Positions 12,284-25,172 of a stretch of 64,000 bases of DNA are shown here, piece by piece. The notes under the pieces were generated by a model. That model searched no databases. It was given only the letters and a program-made list of their open reading frames with translations, and was not told where the DNA came from. This DNA comes from Salvia splendens (lineage: Eukaryota; Streptophyta; Magnoliopsida; Lamiales; Lamiaceae): contig NC_056039.1 in the NCBI RefSeq assembly GCF_004379255.2, forward strand, positions 9,784,501 through 9,848,500, given 5' to 3'. Each line of letters begins with the position of its first letter. The first letter of the stretch is position 1. The translations under genes were made by a program, and so were the position numbers.

Positions 12284-13037
12284 TATGGTTTTTTTTGTGA
12301 CGATGAGCAAACAATCGTCTAGTCTTTCTGCAGACAACGAAAGCAGGTAATTTTCACTCTAATCACTCCCTCGATTTCTTGTTCCGTGAATCGTGATTTC
12401 GCTACTCACGATTGAGCTTCTAGTAATTAGTGTTTTTCTGCAATTTTCGTTTTGATTTCGTAGATTTTTGGCGTTTTTTGTTCTTTTGTTCAACATTGAT
12501 TCGAATATTATTCATCATCACTTCATTCTGATGTTGTACATTATTTTTGGATTGTATACATTATTCACACAAATTGGTACATTATTGCACTTTGATGTTA
12601 CATCATTTGTTTTTTTTTTGGGTTATAAAATGCCATGATATATTAGACGGTATATACATATTTTGCATACAAAAAATTTGTACATTAGTGTGTAAAACAA
12701 TGCTACAACACACATGCATACTTGTATGACTTAACAACATCATTTAGATAGTTTAGTACATCAATTAAGCCTGATTTTATGCATCATGTTTTGTTACATC
12801 ATTTAGTTACATCTGTACATCATGTTCCATTACATTATTAGCCATATATGTACATTAATTGATATTGCATTGTATGTGTTTCTGAATAGGTTCAACGAGT
12901 GCAAGAATCGATTACGAGGACGACTTGGACAACGACATGCTTATTGCATTAGCGCAACGACTGATATTAAAGATGTTCAAAGATGTGCTACATTATTATT
13001 GTGTTGTAGTATGTCATGTACGAAAATTGTATTTTAA
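12284..13037 (+). pseudogene. possible truncated gene start, two exons, unknown product
   Basis: A CT-rich leader with AAACCCTAG precedes ATGs at 12284 and 12302. The frame runs into a donor (AGCAG|GTAATT) near 12347. After a TACATT-rich stretch, an AG acceptor near 12891-12908 leads into a charged segment (in one frame DYEDDLDNDMLIALAQ, in another NECKNRLRGRLGQ). Neither version continues beyond 13040. I do not recognise it. It looks like the first exons of a gene or transposon cut off by the tandem array that follows. Confidence 0.3.
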
Positions 13038-13229
13038 TGTATATGTCACCTACTGAGTAATGTAGATTAAAATTTGTTTGATGATGGGCAGAAGTTATAT
13101 CCATTCCCCCAAGGTTTAAGTAGTCCATGGGGCTAGGGTGTAGTACCAACCAGTAGCACAACGTTCACTAAGGGCAAGGAGTTAGAGCCGTTCTCATATG
13201 GTTCAATTATTTATTGTTTGGTGTAGTAG

Positions 13230-14130
13230 TAATTGTACATTAATGTGTAGGGTTCATACATTACAAGACTACATTAAACTACTTCTTACGTACATTATTA
13301 TAACATTTTCATACATTATTATACCGTTTACGTACATAAAAAAACAATAAAAACAGAAATTATAGACAAGCGTTGGTAATATGCCCTAACTCGATGGGTT
13401 ACTAAACCCATAGGGGAAAGGATTTATCTCCCTACCCTTGGTGAATGTATCGTTAGTGAGTCGGTACTACAACCTAGCCCAATGGATTGCTAATCCGCAA
13501 TGGTATGGATTCAACGTGCTGGAAGACATTAAACTACTTCTGACGTACATTATTATAACGTTTTCGTACATTATTATACCGTTTACGTACATAAAAAACA
13601 AACAATAAAAACATAAATTATAGACAAGTGTTGGTAATGTGCCCTAGCTCAATGGATTACTAAACTCAATGGGAAAGGATTTATCTCCCTACCCTTGGTG
13701 AAGGTTTCTTTAGTGAGTCAGTACTACAACCTAGCCGAATGGATTGCTAAACCCCAATGGTATGGATTCAACGTGCTGCAAGACATTAACCTACTTCTTA
13801 CGTACATTATTATACCGTTTTCGTACATTATTAAACCGGTTACGTACATCAAAAACAACAATAAAAATAGAAATTATAAGCAAGCGTTGGTAATATGCCC
13901 TAGCCCAATGGATTACTAAACCCAATGGGAAAAGATTTATCTCCCTACCCTTGGTGAAGGTTTCTTTAGTGAGTCGGTACTACAACCTAGCCCAATGGAT
14001 TGCTAAACCCATATGGTATGGATTCAACGTGCTGCAAAACATTGAACTACTTCTTACTTACATTATTATATCATTTTCATACATTATTATACCGATTACG
14101 TACATTATTATACCATATTCGACACAATCA
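13230..14130. repeat. 256-bp tandem repeat array, about 3.5 copies
   Basis: The motif ACTTCTTACGTACATT or close variants recurs at about 13281, 13536, 13793 and 14049, giving spacings of 255, 257 and 256. Each unit has the same order: TACATTATTATA repeats, then ATGCCCTAGCCCAATGG, ATTTATCTCCCTACCC and GGTATGGATTCAACGTGC. Copies differ by a few percent. Open frames inside (13695-13919, 13951-14136) are repeats of each other and not convincing genes. Confidence 0.88.
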
Positions 14131-14139
14131 AGCTAATGA

Positions 14140-15665
14140 CGAAAATATGCTTAATTTAAACAATATTTATGTATAAAGATGCTGCAAAATCAATAAGATA
14201 ATCAACTAAAATATTTAAAATTAAGAGAGAAAAACAAATCAATGCAAAATAACTACCAAATCATGGGAGGAGTGAATTATGGAATGAGAATAACTACTCA
14301 AAATGTCAACTTACTTTTCTACCCTTTTCACTTTTTTTTATTGTTTATATTAATTTCATATGACACAAATATAGACCATTAGAAGACAATAATCAATAGA
14401 TTAAAAGAGTTTTCCATTTTAACAACTTTTTATACATTAATTTGAATAGATCCCTTCATTTTGATGTATATAGTTAATGCGGGGAAAACCAAATTTTATG
14501 AATGATCCCAAATTGCATGGTTAGTGGAGCCCAAACCAATTCTGGAATAATCATGCTAAAAATAGTAGCGTTTGACTATTCAATGTGAACAAGATGTTTG
14601 CAGGAATCTGATCTTTATACGTATGGTTATTATTGTTCTTTGTCTCTTTCTCCTCTATATATTGTGAAATTCCCCCCACTCCCGACGCTTCTAATATCAG
14701 GCAGAGCAATATATATTATTGATGAACTTGGAAATGTATAATTAATTTGTCCATAATTTATTTTAACGTTACGTCAATCATGTTAATTTGGTCACAACTT
14801 ATTACTTACTACAACCAAGCTTGACTAAGATTTTCCTTCTCTCCAGTTAATCCTTTAAATATGAGATATATGGTTAAGGCATTCCTTAAATTGTTCCCTT
14901 TGCTCAATTAAAGAGAGAGAAAGAAGTAAGTTGTTATTTTCTAGCTCGCTCCAACAAAAGGGGGCAACCTACGCCAATTATTTAAGGTGTTTCGGTTAAA
15001 TATGTTCTTGTGCAAATCAGTTCTAGTGCATGAACATGAAAAAGTTGGGAGTAAAACAATTCAAGTGTTCATCTTCTCTCGTAATCTGTTGGAATTTTTT
15101 GTACTATTACTTTTCTCGATTAAGTTTGTGGGGCGGGTGGGAGAGAGAAACTAGTCACAGGGTGGTCTGATATTTATAATAATTTATAGAGACAATGGAA
15201 AAAAGTCCAAAAAAGTTCACATTGAAAATAACAGAGTTGAAGTTGGAGAGGAACTAATTACGTTGAAAATGGCGTTAATGGTATCCAACTCTTATCTTGA
15301 TATAAAGTAAATCACTAGTTTGTCAAAGTCAAACTCTGCCATGGATAGTGGAAGTGAATGCAAATATCAATCAGCTACCAATTGCCACTAAAACTTAAAT
15401 CAAATAAAATAGAGAAGCAGATGCAGAAATATTAATCACTTCTTTAAAATGATGGTTTGCATTAAGCAATTTTTCTATCCAGTGAATGTAACTTATTTTA
15501 CTGGTACAACATCTATAAAATACAATGAATTCAACTCAACATCATCATCCTGCTCACTGTGTTCTATGCTCTAACAATATGACATAAAATTGGCAACCAT
15601 TAGCAGCATTTTCGCATCAAACTTCAACTGGCAAACTATTAATGCTAAAAAGTGACATTTTCAAA
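14140..15665. other. intergenic, downstream of TIC110
   Basis: AT-rich without a recognisable gene or element. The first 150-250 bases above 15430 are probably the TIC110 3' UTR on the minus strand. Confidence 0.6.
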
Positions 15666-18600
15666 TCAAAATACGAACTCCTCCTGCTCAGCTGATCCAT
15701 TTGATCCCTTATCTTTCATAGCTCGTAGGGATTCTGCTGTTGAGTCGCTGATGTTCAGTAGATACTGTACTCTTGCTACTTTCTCAGGCGCCTGATCGCT
15801 TTTCATGTACACGAGGAAGAGGTCTGCCAGTTCCTCAGGCACCTCCCATGACACGGGGGTTGCGGGTACAGCCTTGTCGCAGGCTAACAAGTCGTTCAGG
15901 GAATTAACCTGCAATAAGACAGAAATTTAGTCAAGCAACACTTGTGTTGAGACTATTGTAAGATAGCAGAATGTAACTAAACTTGTGCCACTTACCACTC
16001 CTTGATTGTTTCTCTGTCGTAGCAGCGCTACTGCTTGAACAAGAGAATTCGATAATCTAGCCTGGGCAAGTTCATGAACAACTTGTTTGGCCTTCTCAGC
16101 ATCGATGTTGAGATCCTTCGGAATTCTCTCATACACTTCCTCATCGTCAAACTCTCCAGTACCAGATGAGAAGATAGCATCAATAGTCTTTTTGAAGAGA
16201 TTCTCCCGTAAGCTTCCAGTGATCATGTTGTCCACATCAACTCCATTTTCTTTCAGTTCTCTGATTTCCTTTATGCTAAGCCTTCCCCGGCCAACAGCAG
16301 TTTCAAGAGCTGCTGACAGTTTTGTTGTGGTTATATTTTTTATGATCTTTTGGGCATACTGAGGTGGCAATCCGACATTCTTCTGCAACTCGTTAAGTTG
16401 CTCAATCCTATTTTTGGTCAATTGTCCATCGGCCAAAATAACCTCAGCTTCCTGCCTGAAAGCCTGTTCAGCTAAACCCCGATGAACATCAACAATCTCC
16501 TTGTCAGTCAAACCAAGTATCCCACCGAGTTGGTTTAACAAAACATACTCTGAATCATCCTTCTTCGTAGTGATTTGAGCTCCAAATGGAATCCTGGTAA
16601 CTTCACCGGTTAGACAATACATTAAGTATGTTTTGTAAAGGTCGTTTCTATCCCTTTCAGGAAGGTCATCTCTAAGATTTATCTCCTTCTGACTAGCTTT
16701 CCCAGCAGTGTTCTCCTTGCTTGGTCGTGCTTTTCGGAGTGACTGCAAGGATTCCCATTCCTCATCATCCTCTGTCTGTTGTTCCTCCTTCGCAGTTGGG
16801 TCTTCAGGTGGACTATCAGCAGACTCTGTCTGCTCCCCTTTGATATCCGCAACTAGTTCCGTGACAACCAAAGTATTGAAAGCTATCATCTTCTTTAGTT
16901 CTTTTGCAGATTCAGTGCGGCTACCAGCAGCCCTTGCCCGTTGAATGTAGTTGATGAAAATCCTGCGGACCTGAATGTAACCAATTAAAATAGACCACAT
17001 CAGAGACATTCCACTATGTATGGTTAAGACTCAAGAAATCTTTTGAGAAGACATCATGCTCCCAAAAATAGTATGCAGCACCAAGGATCATGGACACTTA
17101 CTGCTTTACCGGCAATAGACATTGCAACCTCCCTAGTCAAGCGCAAACCAAAGGCAGCTTTCCTGACAGCCTTCTTAGTCTCCGCATCATATCCATCTAC
17201 ACCAGAAGCAATTGCCTCCTTGACAAGCTGTAATATTCATGCAGCCGTGAAAAAAAGCAGAAAATTATGACATCCAAGAATTGGCAACATTCAATCGCAT
17301 TGAACAATTACTTAGCGCCACAAAGTGTTGCTGGATAGCATAATTTATTATTTTGCAGATTCTAAGAAGAATTGAAGGAAATGAATAAAGAGAAATCACC
17401 TTCTCAAATACACCACCGCAGATATCTGCATGAGCTGCTTCTACTGTTTGCTTTGGAATGCAGAACATAATCTGTATCTGCTCCAAAGTTTTTACATCAT
17501 CGTCACTGAGTTCACCTTTATCAGTTACCAGTTGCTGAAGTTTTCTCCGGTAAATTTCTACAGGTAAAGAAGATAAATTCTTTCAAAAACACGTTAATAA
17601 AACTTGTATAACAAAGGACTTTCACAAGTTATATAATCAACTAAAAATTATGAGAAACTAAACTATAATGCCTTTTATTATTAAAACTCAATATAAATAA
17701 ACCTTCATGTATCTCTATGGCCTTCTCTGGATCAAAGTGCAGCTCTTCACAAAGATTCTGAAGATAGGCAGCTTTACTATCCGCCTCCATCAGATCACCA
17801 CTAGATACGGCCTGCTGAAGACGTCTACGATAAACTTGGATTGTAACTTCTAAAGTTATTGACTCTGCTTCTCGTCTTCCTAAACCAAATATATTCTTCA
17901 ATTGATTCAGTGCAGCAAGCTACAAAAAGAACAAAAAAGATGAGGTCAATAGACAGGTAAAACAACAAATTTGAAAATGAGTATTGCATGTAAAATGTTT
18001 ATACCCAGAACATATGATAATCTAAAATCAACAGTATAATCATAACAGCAGGCAGCTGCTTATACAGCAATTATGGCTGTAAATACAGAACAGTGAACAT
18101 TAGCAAGTTACTCTTCCAAGTTCAGGTTTTATTGAACTTAATAAATGCACCATCATATCCTTCACCATGCATAAACAAATTTTACAATTTTATGAAATAA
18201 TATGAGACAGTAACTAACATCAGAAAGTATGTTAAGTTCTAATATGAAATATAAAAACTCAAACCAAGTGACCCAAGTAGCCCAAGTATACTGAGTCAGC
18301 CAATGGTTTGTTACTGCATCATATCTTCTTTCCAGTCCAGCGAATAAGAGAAGGGAAATATGAGAAGTACACTGAGGGCACTTTTGTCTTGCACGGGAAG
18401 ACTAACTTTGGTTTTGGCAGTTATGAATATTTTAGCGTATCCTTATCCTATGTGTCCCTTTTCAGGATCCTAAAGGACATTCTTGAAAATCTAATTAAGG
18501 AACTTCTAGATGGACATTCTCATTCTCATTCTCATCTTGTTGCACTGGAGACCGTCACTAAATTGGACATTGTCAGTATGAGAAATATGGCGTTAGTCAA

Positions 18601-21600
18601 ATGAAGGTGCACTTAGTTGCGAAAGTCTTTGAGAATCAAGTATAACAGCAAGAAAATAGATGATATACTTATTTAGCTTTTTATATGGCTTTTAGGAGCC
18701 TACACACCTTTTCATCTTCCATGCGACCCCCTGATAAAGCATCTGACACATATGCTTTGTATAGAAGCTTCAAGTCATCCATTTTCCGGTCACCATCATA
18801 CTCCCCACCTGAACCAAACAAACATAAGCTAAAGTTCAACACTTCCGATAGGAAAAAGACTGTGTCACTATCACATTGAACTAAAGGGTTCTCATTTAAG
18901 CATATCAAGTGATGGATAACAGAAAAGCATAAAACAATGGCCTTAGAGAGGGGATGCGAAAAATTGCTTAGACAAACCTATTAAAGATATGGCACCAACC
19001 CCACGAGCAAAGCGACTGGCATCAGGGTGGTTCTTAAGTGAGATCAATTTATTATTAAAAGCTAGTATTTTATCAAGCTCCTCAATCACAGGTTTCCTGT
19101 CAAATGCACACACTAGGTTAGCAAAACATGTTTCGAAATTTTTGGTACTGTGACCAACCATAAAGTTATTTATATCCATACAAGGTTAACATAGTAACTA
19201 TGAATATAATCATAAGACCACTGCCACCACCACTACAAGTATTTGGAGCAAATAAGACTGTTAACCAACCTGACCCACTAGAAGAAAATTTGCATCACCA
19301 ATAAATATTGCAGATTTGTAGAGTTCAAATTTCTAAGTATATAAGATTGTTCATACACAGCTTTAGTTCTGGACTTCAATATGCTGACAGCTGCTGAAAT
19401 ACTTTTCTCCACAAGTTTTCTTGTATGCTCCCTAAACAAGTCTTCAGCAAGCTACAAAACAGAAGAAAGCACTAACAGTGAAACAACACATAGTTACATA
19501 AATCATGACATGTTAAATATCGAATAATTTGTATATCACTTTTTGGCACTCAATCTTTTACATCTATAATAAAGAATCAGAGATGTGATCAAAGACATGG
19601 AGAATGACATCATAAAAGAATGTACCTGATCAGATAATCGATAAAGGAGTTGCGCTTCCCTAAGGCTTATCAGTTGGCTCTCATCAACATCTAGAAAACA
19701 ATCCAAGCCATCAATTGTTGCAATTTCATCAGCTTAGTACTTATTCTTAAGTATGTAACACAGCCAACAAAAAGGAGACCGAAGTGGAACCATATAAAGC
19801 TGTAAGAGGTCATGGCGAGAAAAAATAAACTACACGGTGAATAGATAACAATAATAACAAATGTATAGAACCACCCAGTTGAATAGGATCTACATTGAAT
19901 GCCTTAATTATCAGAAAATCATCAGTTTCAGTTTTAATAGGACAAAGGGAGTATATGTTTTTCGATATGCTGCTTATCGCAATAGTCATGTCAGCATAGT
20001 CTAGAAACTTGAGAAAAATCAAGAGCATACAGATGGCAGGGTGGTAATCAAATAAAGGCTTTTGGCATAATGTAGCAAAAACTAAAAATAGTCTTTCCTT
20101 ATTGACATTTTCAGAGATCTGCAAACCATATTGAACAGTGTGCTACCTTGGGAAATTGGTGCAAGCTTGAAAGCATACAATCTTTGGGCATTGTCACGGA
20201 CAGCAACCTCTACCTGATACACAAGAATTTAAGGTTATATGATATAAAACACGAGAAACAAGTTTTAAACAACTGTGGTCAAGCGGATATAAAACTGGCA
20301 TGACAAGACACAGTGTAGACAATTGACATAAAAAATAATGAAAACAGATGCTACCTGAGAATCAGTGACCTTGAACACACGTTTCCAAGGTAACAAGAAA
20401 CCAGATGCTTCTCCAAACACAAGATTAGAGACATAAACCAGCTTCTGAAATGCCTGCACTAGAAACATTTAACTGGTCAAGCTCTATCCTTGCAAATTCA
20501 AATAATCATTATAGCTGTTATATTCAAGAGACTAAACTACACCATACCCGACGTTGTTCCATATCATCATCACGATCCCCAGTTTCAAGTCTTTGCCTGA
20601 AAATCCGCCTACCAATCTGAGAAACAGTGGATTAACACCTCAAAACAACTAAATCTCCATTTCCAATTAAGAAGCATCAATTGAACTGACGTTGGTAAAT
20701 TCAAGCTTGGTTAATCTATTACCAAACCAGATCCAAGATTAATCTATCAAATATATTCAGCTTATGAGTTTGTCAAGTTAGGCCTAAACTTTGGCAAAGT
20801 ATACTCAAATTAGATATTCATCCTATTATCCTATAGGCAAAACATTTGTGTGGTTCTTCAAAGCATACATATATACTAAAAATTCATCCCTTCATCATAA
20901 ATAACTTTCTTATATAGCAATATTCTTATTAAAAAAAGTACAGAAATACATAAAATAAATATCAGACGACTCAGATTATATCTATATTTTGAGCTACCTA
21001 GTGAGTCATTGATGAGCTTGTTGGTGAGCTAAAAACCAAGGAATGTCAAGCCATACTTGACTTGTTTATGTTAACAAATCTCATTATACAAGACCAAACA
21101 ATGTTCTAAACTGAAGCTTTACAAGTAGCTCGGCTCATTCACAGCCATAATTAACCATTGAGCGTTCTAAATAGCACTAGATGAAACACTACCTCCATGT
21201 GCATGGCTGCCGCATCCGGGTCATCAATGCCCAATGAGTTTTTGTAGTTAATAATGGTCTCAACTTCGTCACCTTTGAGATCTTCATTTCCAGGAGGAAG
21301 GACAGAAGATACAAATCTACAAAGCAAAAATTTGATCAATAAGCTTTTATATGGGTACTGAGTCTACTGACAGACTGCTCTGTGTTGTGTGCATCATAAT
21401 GAGCAAATACTATTGCTTACCGACAATAAATATCACAAAGCTCCGCATTGAAAGACTCATTCTGTTTGCTAACACCATATCTGGAATATTTCAGAATTAT
21501 AAAATAATTACAACAGAAGTAAGAAATTGAAATAATATAGTACTAACAAATTTCAGAAGCCAAACTGAGCAAGGAGGCAAGGATGAAAAGAAAGAGAGAA

Positions 21601-22537
21601 CAGACACAAACCACCTTTAATGTGAATTAGTTTCTACTCTTATGCAAGACTATGTTGAAAACCTTACATGTGAGCATGCTTGATTGTATATCACATCCAA
21701 CCTCAAACTCAGTACTACATCCAGTATCCATATGATTAGGAATAATTAGCCTTCAATAAGTATTTACAAAAGCAAGCTGCAACAACAATGTACCCATTAT
21801 CTACCTAACACCGGTGCTTGACAGCTACTAGACATAATTACATTGCTCCTGTGCACAATTTTCATTCACAATATATCGGAAATAGACTTCACGAGATACA
21901 CAACCAATTACGAGAGTAAATATATCTTCCAAAATTTTTCACCAGTTGCAACAAAAATTAGCATCATTGACGGCATAGAATCAGAAAATCAACCATTTTA
22001 AAAACCTAACATCAAAAAGCGCAAACAGAAATCCAATTACTTTTTCGCAATGGCTTCAACATCTTCCTTCTTAACAGCCCCAGGACCACCACATTCCACC
22101 ACATAATTATGCAAGCTAGTGGCCGCAACCTCCGGCACACACGAATTCAACGCATAGGCCGCGCCAGCGCCGGCAGCACCAACCGCCACGGCACCACCGA
22201 TGGCGGCATTGCGGGAGCCACCGAACCTCGAGCCGAGACCGTATCCAGCAGCAGCCGCGGCAGCAACGATCAGCACGGAGCTGGCAATTCGGACGGGAGG
22301 AGACAGTGCATCGACGACGGACTGGACGGCGTTGAGCTGTCGCTTCTCTCCGACTAGATCAGGTTTGACCGAGGATTGGTCGGTAGAGCACCGGATATCG
22401 CAGATTTTATAGCGATGGCGGCGGAGATTGAGTGATGAGAAACGGAGGTGGGCGGTGGTGGATAGAAAGGGGGAGAGAAGAGGGGTGTTGGGGCAGGGCG
22501 AGGAAGGAGGTGCTGTGAGCAGAATTGAAGGATTCAT
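15666..22537 (-). CDS. TIC110: TIC110, chloroplast inner-envelope import protein
   Basis: Exons (minus strand): 22537-22041, 21480-21421, 21316-21193, 20616-20548, 20453-20355, 20213-20147, 19690-19626, 19451-19357, 19096-18978, 18808-18708, 17919-17703, 17557-17400, 17227-17102, 16970-15996, 15908-15666. All are GT-AG and in phase, giving 1,004 residues (family about 1,000). The N-terminus is a Ser/Thr/Arg-rich chloroplast transit peptide, followed by a hydrophobic Ala/Gly-rich membrane region (about residues 85-135, including AAAAAAGYGLG). The rest is the alpha-helical repeat-like domain that faces the stroma, with conserved blocks such as MDDLKLLYKAYVSDALSGGR, IPFGAQITTKKD, AEQAFRQEAEVILADGQLTK and IFSSGTGEFDDEEVYE. 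TIC110 acts in the inner-envelope import machinery and recruits stromal chaperones. I saw no lesion. One acidic stretch (EEQQTEDDEEWESLQ) precedes the large exon's core. Confidence 0.96.
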
Positions 22538-22995
22538 GGTAAATTGATTAGTATGTGGCTCCTTGAAATAGTGGGGGAGAGTAGAGAGAGAGAGAAAGAG
22601 CTAAGAGTAGTAGTTCATAGGGTTTTAGATGAAGTGAACAGAACAGTGGAGAGTGTAAAGAGATAGGAGGCGGAGAAGAAGATAAAAACTCTTACTCAAA
22701 TTGGAAACCTGCGATCCGACCCGTTTTCTACGATTCTTTCAAGCTAATTGGGCCGGGCTGGAGCGAATCCATATCCGATTTGTTCAGTGATTAAGTATAT
22801 GGGCATGTGACAGCAAAATGTTAGGCATTGCATTTGAAAGGCCATCATCCAATCTTCAAAACTCACTTTGATGCCCGGCTATGTATAGCAGCACATTGGC
22901 AGCGGATTTTGAAGGAGACAAGATGGCACGTTAATTCGCACACCAGATGATACTCCTCATCAAAGTTAGCCACCTTGAATAGGTAAGACGACTAA

Positions 22996-23801
22996 GGTCA
23001 TCCGCAACGCTGTCTCTTATCCGTCTCTTAATCGTCTCATCTCTTCACTATTCATGGGTCTCACTGTACTTTTCATCTCTTAACCATCTCTTAACAATCT
23101 CATCCATTGACTATTCATTCAATTTCATTTTTTATTTTTATTTCCAACAAATTCAATTAATAAAAACATACTTCATTAAATAAAATAAAATTACAACTTA
23201 AAATTCTAAAAAAATAAAAAATCACATTAATAAAATCCTAAAAAATATAAAATACATAATTTAAAATCTTCCGCTCACTCTCTCTAAATTCAAAATCTCA
23301 AATGGATTCATGGATGGATTAAATTTGGGAGAAGAATAATTTTTTGAGATGAAGAATGTAGAGTGTTTGAGTGAGAATATTGAGTTTTTTTTTAGTGGAT
23401 TAATTTGTACGAATGATTTGATATTTATATAAGTGATTGAGGGCTTAAAAAATCAAAAAATAAATAAATATTTTGTTAAAAAGCGGCTATAAACGTTTGG
23501 CTAGTATAATTTTGGAATTTTTTTTTATTTTTCAAATTTTTTCTGAATTTAAAAAAACAATAAAAAATACATTTTCAACGGAAATAAACGACGTCCACTC
23601 GCGGGCCGGCGAGTGGGCGTCACGGACGAACCGCAGCTCGCCACGTCGCCAACGCGCGTGGCGAGACAACTCGCCAAGTGTCTCTCCGCGACGAGTTACG
23701 GGACGGCCTGGGGACGAGACGGAGCCCGCAACGCTGTCTCGCTGCCGTCTCGTCTCTCTGAGACGAGATAGGGACCGCAACGAGACGCGTTGCGGATGCC
23801 C
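22996..23801 (-). mobile_element. non-autonomous Harbinger-like element, about 806 bp
   Basis: Ends GGTCATCCGCAACGC and GCGTTGCGGATGCCC are inverted repeats, and TAA lies directly outside both (22993-22995 and 23802-23804), matching the 3-bp target preference of PIF/Harbinger. The right half is strongly GC-rich with many CGTCTC/GAGACG motifs; the left half is AT-rich. On the minus strand around 23380-23290 there is a leader plus ATG resembling the first codons of a Harbinger Myb-like ORF, so it is probably a deletion derivative. Confidence 0.8.
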
Positions 23802-23804
23802 TAA

Positions 23805-24450
23805 GATATAGGTAGTTGCTAGAAGCACAATTGAGGGTGTTTTGGGGGCCGAAACCTGAATTTAGAAAATTGAAAATTTTGATATTATTTCGGTTTTCTT
23901 GTATAGTGAAAAAGTAAAAATATTAATCAACGATATTAATATTTTTTTTATTTTTTAACAATATTTAAGCATTTTAATCAATAGTGTTGCAATATTGATG
24001 AGAAATACATCGTTTACGAGTAGTTGTGAGTATTCGGGTTTCCATTTGATTTTTTGTCCAACCGAACCGAAATCGGAAAATCAAAAATCAAACTACAAAA
24101 GCCAAACTTGACCGAAAAATTGAAAAAAATTGAACCAAATTTCAAAATTTTAGTTTGGTTCGATTCGGATATTTGATTTTTAATTTTTTTGCTCAGGCCT
24201 ATATATAAAAACACAGGGCTAGGTTTTCCTAAAAAATTCGTCGGCAGCGTCCACTTGCATGGTCAAGCATTTGAGGGATTTTGAAGATTAGATGTTCAGC
24301 TTTAAAACCCTTTGCCGCCTTTCGTCCTATGGGCTGAAATATGAGTTGAAATTATTATTGTGATTTACATAGAATGAAACTCAATCATTGTTGCAATTTA
24401 ACATCTCCGTCAATTTTTGGGAAAAAATGGACTAAAGTAATACTCTATTA
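23805..24450. other. intergenic between two MITEs
   Basis: No gene. At 24030-24180 there is a stretch rich in AACCGAA/TTCGGTT motifs of the kind often found in degenerate plant retroelement sequence. I cannot classify it. Confidence 0.5.
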
Positions 24451-24960
24451 GACCATCCACAGTAGAAATAGCCCAACAATAGCTCAGCCATAGCCTAGCC
24501 ACTGCCACATCATCACCACTAAAAATCCTCCTGCCACATCATCAAAACAAGCAAATAGCCCAGCAATAGCCTAGCCACATAATATCCACATCACTATTAA
24601 CAAATATATACAAAATGAAATAATTAACAATCACACAATATACGAAATTTAATTTACGAGACATATACGGGAAAAGTTTAATAATAATATTAAAATTTAA
24701 AAAAGTACAATAATTTTAAAAAATACATTAATTTAAAAACAAGTGGTGCGAATGAAAATGATGAGCAAAGCGCGTATATATAGTGTTTCGGGAAAAAAAA
24801 TTTAAATTTCGCGCTAGGCGGTGCGCTGGGCGATCCGGGCGCTGCAATAGCGCCGAGCGGACCGCCCAGCGCTGCGCGGTTTCTCTCTCCATTCGCCCGC
24901 TGGGCGACTGCAATAGACCGCCCAGCGCCGGCGCTCGGCTGGGCGGCATTGTGGATGGTC
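24451..24960 (-). mobile_element. non-autonomous Harbinger-like element, 510 bp
   Basis: Ends GACCATCCACAGTAG and GCATTGTGGATGGTC are inverted repeats flanked by TTA on both sides (24448-24450 and 24961-24963). Read on the minus strand it contains CACTATATATACGCG followed by CATTCGCACCACTTG, the same TATA box and leader found in the larger elements at 57.3 and 59.3 kb. It is therefore an internally deleted member of that family. Its GC-rich half has repeated GGGCGAC/CCGCCCAGCG motifs. Confidence 0.85.
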
Positions 24961-24965
24961 TTATA

Positions 24966-25172
24966 CATCCTCCATCCCATAAGAGTATACATTTTTAATT
25001 GAACACGAGTTTTAATTCAAATTAGTAAAATAAGAATGCAGTAGAATGAAAAAATAATTGAAATATTATTAATGGAGAATAGTCTCACCTCACTAGAGAG
25101 AAAAAAGTACATACTCTTATTGGGACGGACTAAAAAAAAGAGTGTATACTCTTGTAATCTTGTTTAGAGAGA
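24966..25172. mobile_element. degenerate Stowaway-like MITE
   Basis: CATCCTCCATCCCATAAGAGTATAC at the left resembles the CTCCCTCCGTCCC Stowaway terminus. An inverted AGAGTGTATACTCTTGT occurs at about 25140-25157, ending near AGAGAGTA. Flanking TA is present but both termini are eroded, so limits are approximate. Confidence 0.45.

Noticed and set aside
13695..14136. Two similar open frames of 74 and 61 codons in the tandem array
   Set aside because: They are the same stretch of consecutive 256-bp repeat units. No family resemblance, low-complexity Ile/Tyr-rich ends, and they lack leaders or splice context.
24690..24998. Overlapping frames of 70-100 codons on both strands
   Set aside because: They fall in the GC-rich half of a MITE and share no composition with real proteins.
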